From: Lactifluus volemus
Lineage: Eukaryota > Basidiomycota > Agaricomycetes > Russulales > Russulaceae
DNA length: 64,000 nucleotides
Assembly (NCBI GenBank): GCA_022376515.1
Contig: WTXI01000064.1
Span: forward strand, 120,297-184,296
Direction: 5' to 3'
Shown: piece by piece, positions 58,101 to 64,000 of the stretch
Numbering within the stretch: the stretch's first letter is position 1
Layout of the letters: each line of letters opens with the position of its first letter
Made by a program: the position numbers and the translations under genes
Notes under the pieces: model-generated
The model's database searches: none
Told to the model about the DNA's origin: nothing
What the model saw: only the letters and a program-made list of their open reading frames with translations

Positions 58101-59480
58101 GCGCTTCTTGAATTTTATCGACATCTGGTGCAGATAGCAACTCATTTAGTGGGAAATCCTTCATCAATTGATTGTATTTGTGTACTGGACATACTGCAAT
58201 CAGTTCTCGTCTATACGTGATATACAAAGTGCATACCGTTATCCGTGGCGTCCTTCAGACCGGTGTCGGCGATGAAAGAGACTGTTGCATGGAATCGCTT
58301 CGCGTTACGCAAGCATTCCATAACCATGTTCACTTCCTCGCTCCGGAGCTGGTTTTCTATCCCTTCAAGTGCCCGTTCAAGAGAGAGCCAGAAATTGATT
58401 TCCTGAGATGCTGTGCCCGACGCAACATCGCGATTAAGTTTTGTCACGGCTTGAATAGACTTGATCCACGCGTTGACGTGCGCATGTAGGGTATTGAGGA
58501 ATGTACTGTCATTCAAAAGCTTGGTAGGTAGGTGGGATATATTCGGTCGGGCGCCAGTAGTACGTGCCTGTCAAGCGTTAGTCAGGCTATCACTGGCATT
58601 CAGCGAATGGTATATACTTGTTCGACAGCCTTTTGAACGACAGGATGAATAATGAGGTGGGTTTCTGGAATTTCGACGTTTTGTTGGAGATGCAATAGGG
58701 AAAGCTCGAGTTCAGCGAATTTCTTCTTGGTCATTGGGATACCTGCCAAAAATGGATGAGCGTATTTCGCAGATTATCGCGCGAGTGCCGAATAGCTACG
58801 GACACGCCGCAAACCACAAAAAATCCACGTCGTACATTTCACCGTACGTATGTGGCCAGGGTCATGATCGGAAAAGGGACTCACCCATCTTGTTGTCGCC
58901 GTCCTTGCCCTGTCCACGCGCCCCAACAAACGCGTCAAACCAAGGTTTGACACCACTACTGACGACAGCGTGTAGACTTTCGTACGGTGTCTCGTCGCTG
59001 CCGAAAAGGTTGAGTAGGTGAAGCTGAGTGGCGAGGGGTGTTATAGGGTCAAGCGTTGGTCCCCGTTTAATCAACGCGAGCGTCGTACTATTCGATGGGG
59101 TGTACGTGAGATGAGGCGTAATGACAAACGAAAACGTAGGAGGCATGTCATCTGTAAAAATTGGCAAGTTGAGATGGTGCAAAGATGATGCACGACGTGC
59201 CTTCGACTTCATCCCTTCTCTTTACGATATAGATAACACCTATGCCTTCGCCAGCAAATCGTGCAACACGCTCGTCAAAGTCACCATCGAATATGGAATC
59301 GATTTCTTCTGGGGATGCCCCGAGTACAGGTGGAAGGAGAGAGAGAAGATAGGTGCGGAAGATGCCAGGGTCAAATGAGGACGATGGCGCAGCCTCGTCA
59401 TGGGGGGTAGGACTAGTTCCGTTGATGCCATTAGTGCCATTTAGATGTGTTGGGGTTGAGGGGGTATAAGGGCCCTCCAT
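55169..59480 (-). CDS. dhc1: Cytoplasmic dynein heavy chain, N-terminal (tail) half
   Basis: Fourteen exons: 59480-59201, 59151-58885, 58742-58618, 58567-58237, 58184-57615, 57563-57397, 57331-57254, 57202-56629, 56563-56436, 56386-56258, 56215-56009, 55957-55828, 55775-55678, 55621-55169. All phases match; total 3537 nt, 1178 residues. Tail words: [36 protein letters not shown] DHC_N1 stretch, [61 protein letters not shown] ([16 protein letters not shown]), [18 protein letters not shown]. It ends in a Gly-rich tail and a stop, before linker and AAA+ motor. Schizophyllum commune also encodes this half separately (dhc1) with the motor in dhc2. Role: dimerisation and cargo/intermediate-chain binding. 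Confidence 0.88.
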
Positions 59481-60641
59481 CTCTCCAGGTCGACAGTGCG
59501 GGAGACGGGCACTAATCCGATTCTGATAGCGAATTGGTTGAGGGTGCCACCGCCACGAAATAGCCCTGTTGGACGTACTACAGGTCACAAAGTCACGATA
59601 TTGATATAATTTCGAATCTTGCTGTGTTAGACGCGTCGATTGTGTATTTACGGTCTCTGCCGTCGTCGTCGTTGTCGCGAATGGTGAATGACGGGTGAAG
59701 CGAAACCGCGGACAAGAACGGTAATGGTATCGTGGGATACTATTACGTACCTCCTCCCGCCACCTTGGTTTGGTATCGATGCTGCGCCTTGTTACTTTTT
59801 GGTTGGGTCTCTCACCGACTCATTTCCGACTTTGATCCTGCCACAGCTTAGAAGTAAAAGTAGCCCTCGCCATAAGATAGACACTGAATCTTTGCTGCCA
59901 TAGTCAAAACTGTCGACTCCAACCCGTTGCCTTAGACCCCTAGCCACACTTGCTACTTGTTTTTCGTTGTGACTGCATGAGCCGGCAATGCCGCGCATAC
60001 CTCGACCGCTATCCAACATATATGTATCCCAGATCTTTAACCTAGCCGACTTATGGCGACTGTACTTTTTCGCCAGATCTCCAAGGGTATCTGATCCCTC
60101 TTTTGCGCCCCCCCCGTAAATGTTATACCTACACTGAGTTGTGAAGTGTATGGATCTGCGGCAGATCGCCATCGCGTTCCTCGTCGCTATAGCTGCGCAG
60201 CTGTGTCTCTCAATTGGATGTCCTTCCACAACAAGAAAAACATGAGGCCCTGAAACGAGCCTGAGGATGATGCATCGATGATACCCCGATGTGGTTTCCT
60301 GTTCGATGGAACTCTCAGTTGTATTACAAGGTTTTAGTACCATTCAAGTTATCGAGGGATTAGAGATATTACAGTGATAGAACGCTTATTTTACGTAGGG
60401 AGTTTGTGAAAACGTATCATTGATCTGAATCTCTCCGCTGGCTAACCACGACGGCAAGCGAGATTATTCGCCGTGTGCCACCTCAGGCTGTCCCTTCCTT
60501 TTTCCGATCATTTGTGCAAATGACCATATTGACCATATGGACTTAGCACTGGGTCCAGGCTTGGGCCGTCACGGAACTGACTTTGGGCGACTCGGCCCGG
60601 AAAGGCGACACCGCAACTTCCACCTCCACCCGAGCATCGCG
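59481..60641. promoter_or_regulatory. Divergent intergenic region, dynein tail / NAT9-like gene
   Basis: About 1.16 kb between two divergent starts; must hold both promoters. A 183-codon minus-strand frame (60343-59792) lies inside it but matches nothing recognised, has no close homologue in the window and is not called. No specific site is claimed. Confidence 0.4.
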
Positions 60642-61576
60642 ATGAAAGTCAACGTGCATACGGCAATCGTCGGAGATACCGTCGTTCTAGTTCCCTATCG
60701 GTATGTATCCAGTCCTTTTCGTTGCCAATACTAGTACCTGTCGTCCCCTAGAACAGAACATGTCGAGGTCGGTCAACGGCATTTTCTTGGCCTGGAATGA
60801 TTCGCTTTGCACCTACGGCACTCAACATGACCACAGACGTATCACGCATGGATGCAGAGCGCGGAACTACGCGAGCTCACCGCGAGCGAGGAGCTGACAC
60901 TAGAGGAGGAGTATGCGATGCAACGTGAGTCCTCTGCCTTTAACCTCCCCCCCTGGTGATTCGGCCTCCCATTCCACCGAAATGCCGACTAAATATGGAA
61001 CATGAATAGGGAGTTGGCAGGAAGACGAGGACAGTGTGTAGCAAATTTTTCACCAACTCCTATACAGCTACCTCATCTATTTTGTTTTTGACAGAACTTA
61101 CATTCATTGTCCTTGCACGTCCGCTAGAGCCCTCCTCACCCGCTGGTCTCGAGCTCACCGGTGATGATATCAGAGCACTCCCTATGATCGGTGATGTGAA
61201 TCTCTTCTTCAAGAACCAACGTGAGGATCCCGAATTTGAAGTCGAGTGCGAGGTGATGATAGCTGGTTCGTGGCCTTTTTACTCGTTTTAAAAACGGGAT
61301 GCCATGTCATTTGCACCTGTAGAACCCGCATACCGTGGCCAAAGACGCGGGCATGCTGCACTAGCGTTGCTGCTAGGTTATGCGTGCGACAAGCTGGGTG
61401 TGCCAAAAGAGTCATTCGTGGCGCGAATTGGGACGACCAACACGCACAGCGTCGCGCTCTTTGTGAGCCTTGGATTCGACATTGTCCGCACTGTTGCTGT
61501 CTTTGACCAAGTCGAAATGCGGGTGGTCGATGCGGGTGTGACATGGTCAACCGGACAGGTACGGGAGTATTTCTGA
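60642..61576 (+). CDS. N-acetyltransferase 9-like GNAT protein
   Basis: Six exons: 60642-60700, 60752-60767 (16 nt), 60837-60924, 61010-61033 (24 nt), 61095-61265, 61323-61576; all phases agree; 203 residues. MKVNVHTAIVGDTVVLVPYR, EHVETYHAWMQSAELRELTASE, LTLEEEYAMQRSWQEDEDK, MIGDVNLFF, EVMIAEPAYRGQRRGHAALAL (acetyl-CoA loop, R/QxxGxA/G type), FVARIGTTNTHSVALFVSLGFD. The N-terminal words and length fit eukaryotic NAT9, reported to act on microtubule-related proteins; the substrate here is not known. Without the two microexons the frame is lost. Confidence 0.85.
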
Positions 61577-61853
61577 CAGTGTATCTCCGTTTGTATCTCA
61601 TTCTTTTTCTGGGGTTCTTGGCGGTCTGGCTGACTTGGATGCGAGTTCGCCCTGCACGCATCTACTTGACTTCTGCCACATTCATTTCAAGTTTGTAGCT
61701 ACGGTGGTTGATGTAGATAGTAGTAGCGCATTCAGCACAAATGCAAATGTAATGTTATAGTCAAAGGGACCAGAAACGAAGCAGGGCACGAGGCTATCAC
61801 TGACACGGGTGGAAAGAAGCACACGCCGTCAAAAAGAGCAGGTGCGGTGGGCC
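61577..61853. other. 3' flank of F-box copy G8
   Basis: About 61690-61850 is the reverse complement of the subfamily A F-box tail (gcacgaggctatcactg; gcgcattcagcacaaatgca), as expected for a minus-strand member. No gene is seen. Confidence 0.55.
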
Positions 61854-63426
61854 TTAATCATGTTGACGTTCTCGATAGAATATGCGAGACACAGCTACAG
61901 TGCGACCAGAGCGCCGACGGATTGACGATTGAATGGGCTGTTGCACAGATTCGTCTGGCCTAATCCACACAACAATGGAAAGGCTGTGTAGCGAGGGGAA
62001 TACTTCAGTAGCTGCCGGTGATTCTTCCATGGGCCCTTCTAACACAGATGTGACGAATGGCTGGAGCGCGAGATGTATTTGAAGAATCTGAACAGAGGGA
62101 AATGAGTGGAAAAGTTGGAGCCATTGCATGGGATCGTCGATGATGTCGACGGTGTCAATGGTGAGTGACGTCACGCTGGAGCGAAAGGGCAGAATCTGGC
62201 TGCATATCTGTGTTACATAAATGACTTGCAAATCGACCTTTTTGCACCTGATTTTCCACCAGCGATTCGAAGGCCATACGAAGCGATGCATTGTATTTGA
62301 TGGAAAAGAGACATAGGCGCATTCCCACATGCGGAATATCAAAGTTAGACTGGATGGGCTGAATGAGTCCAGGCGACTGAAGAACCGAACGGTTTGCGGG
62401 ATGTCAAAGACAGGCTGACGGAAGAATGCTATCTGGAATTCATCGAGTAGTGGGGCATCGAATCGGCCCGCGAGGACTTCCAAGTACTCGCTCTCACCCC
62501 GAAATTCAATGGAAGTGAGAGCTGGGAGAACGAACCGGGTCAGTGGTGGTGGGGCTCGGTTTCTTCGTTCGAGCAGGGGGTAAGATTTCGAGAATAAGAA
62601 AGTAAGGGATTCAAGCTTTGGAAGCGCACACAGGGATGTGGCAATTGTCTCGGGTGCGACGTACTCAGAATCTACACTGAGAAGACGAAGAGATGTGAAG
62701 TCGCTTGTAGACAAGAGGAGTTGTGGCAATGATGTAAACGAGATCGCCCGAAGAGTGAGATCTTGTAGACACGGGGCGGATCCATTCAAGAGCGTATCTA
62801 CGTGAATCTCATCAAAACCACTTATCTCAAATAACAAAGATTTCAATGCTGGAAACGGTTCCTTCATTGCCGTAATAATTTGTTCACATAGATGATCCAG
62901 GGGTTCGCTGAGACAAAGTTGAATCTCGCGTATGCGATCACGACGCTCCAATGCGGCAAAAAGGTTGTCCGTCGAGTCGATGTAGCCTTTAGGGTTCTTC
63001 CATCTCAAATATGAGTAGCTGAATTCGATAACGAGAGGAAGCGGTGGCCAGATATCCAATAATTTCTTCACAGGTGTTTTCTCCCTGCAAAGAAGCCGCA
63101 GATTGAGACGGATTGGTGAATCAAAAATGACGTATCGCCATCTTCGGCATACGTGCACTAGCTTCTCCCAACTCGATGGATCTTCCTTGATGAAGTCTTT
63201 GTTGAGATAAAACCAAAATATCTCTAGAAGGACATTATCTGGGAAAGATCCAATTGTTACTCTTTGGAACACCTGGCCTACACCATACAACACAGCTCGG
63301 AGTCAGTACTCGATATGGTTGTTCCTGATGAGTCTTACTTGGTTCTGGTTGAATCAGCAATTCCTTCTGTTGACACGCAACGATATTTTTTCTGTTTGAG
63401 CCTATGGAAACACAATCCATTTGCAT
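61854..63426 (-). CDS. F-box/LRR-like protein (subfamily A), copy G8
   Basis: Exons 63426-63339 (MQMDCVSIGSN) and 63277-61854, 61-bp intron, phase 1; 503 residues. RVTIGSFPDNVLLEIFWF near residue 35, KLVHVCRRWRYVIFDSPIRLNLRLL, then leucine-rich repeats (LPALTSIEFRGESEYLEVLAGRFDAPLL; WLQLFHSFPSVQILQI), ending RRRSGRTVAVSRIFYRERQHD. The only complete F-box gene beyond the array, 10 kb from it and next to housekeeping genes; no E2 or Rab relic accompanies it. It may show the unduplicated state. Predicted SCF receptor. Confidence 0.83.
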
Positions 63427-64000
63427 CGAAGGGGTTAACTGGAGTGGAGAGTACTACCCTAATTACCTGTGGGTCGGAATTCGAGTGTGATCACGTGAAC
63501 TGATAGATGGGAAAGTCACGTGGGAATTCCCACCCTGCACTGTAGGCCGTCTCCGCTGAGTCTCTCTCACTTGCCTGACGAAGCAAGGAAAATAGATGAT
63601 CTTTTCCTCCCCCATGCATTTACAATTTCTGTGGCCAGCTAAGCATACCCTGGTGGCCATAATGACGGCGTTTGGACGTGTTTCCGTTTCCACGCACCGC
63701 TGCAGGTCATGGCTCAGCCGACCGGTCTCACCGCATCCCTGACGAGGCTCTGAAAATAAATCGGCATTCCCCTCCTCCGTGCAACTTGTGAGACCGCAAT
63801 TTATCAAAATGTGCTTCAGCAGCAGCTAGAGGCCGTAGGCGCTGGGGAAGAAACACTTCGATGACCAGGTGCACCATGTCAACCGCCATCACAACACCTC
63901 AGCTGCTCATGCTGCAAATCCCAGACTTAAGAAGATATAGCAGTGCGGCGACAGCCGGTACGGTATGCTGTTCAACTCCCAATTGTGTATTCACCACAGG
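63427..64000. other. Right-edge intergenic region
   Basis: No gene is supported. Upstream sequence of F-box copy G8; a 114-codon minus-strand frame (63807-63463) has no recognised motif. Confidence 0.4.

Noticed and set aside
59792..60343. 183-codon minus-strand frame between dynein and NAT9-like genes
   Set aside because: No recognised motif or repeat partner, lies in a divergent promoter region, and codons look random.
1..64000. CRISPR arrays, bacterial operons, rRNA genes
   Set aside because: No regularly spaced short repeats, Shine-Dalgarno-linked gene runs or rRNA-like sequence; intron-rich genes show a eukaryotic nucleus.

Overview
The window looks like nuclear DNA of a filamentous basidiomycete, probably an agaricomycete. 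Coding genes carry short (42-60 bp) phase-matched introns, and the dynein heavy chain is encoded as a separate tail gene, an arrangement known from Agaricomycetes. An expanded F-box family and decayed paralogue blocks dominate the sequence. A Rhizoctonia-like fungus (Ceratobasidiaceae) would fit, but that is inference from general resemblance.

Layout. (1) 1-470 holds the 3' end of an F-box gene. (2) 1007-6303 is a young Ty1/copia retrotransposon with near-identical LTRs, a TACTC target duplication and four single-base frameshifts. (3) 6.3-51.7 kb is a mosaic array. F-box genes (two subfamilies, both strands) alternate with relics of two passenger genes: a Rab7/Ypt7-like small GTPase (+ strand) and the E2 subunit of the branched-chain 2-oxoacid dehydrogenase complex (- strand). 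Nine F-box copies lie here; seven are open or nearly so, one has a single frameshift and one is a clear pseudogene. At least two nested segmental duplications can be read directly: about 5.04 kb apart at 7-16 kb, and about 9.71 kb apart between 28-30.4 kb and 37.7-40.1 kb. (4) Later insertions cut this array: a truncated LINE (16.2-16.8 kb), a pogo-like DNA transposon (43967-48241) that itself carries a hAT-type non-autonomous element (44960-46461), and a third terminal-inverted-repeat element (48595-50343). (5) 52.5-63.4 kb is ordinary single-copy sequence: two tandem paralogues of an ABM-like protein, the dynein tail gene (14 exons, - strand), a NAT9-like acetyltransferase (six exons, two of them microexons), and a last F-box gene.

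How the parts relate. The F-box proteins are expected to act as substrate receptors of SCF ubiquitin ligases. Their frames stay open while the E2 and Rab passengers in the same duplicated blocks are broken in every copy. This suggests that F-box copies are kept or diversified and the rest is hitchhiking debris. The dynein tail gene should work with a separate motor-half gene elsewhere in the genome.

Limits: everything here comes from reading frames, splice-site phases, repeat alignment by eye and remembered family motifs. No alignment or database search was run. Relic boundaries are approximate.
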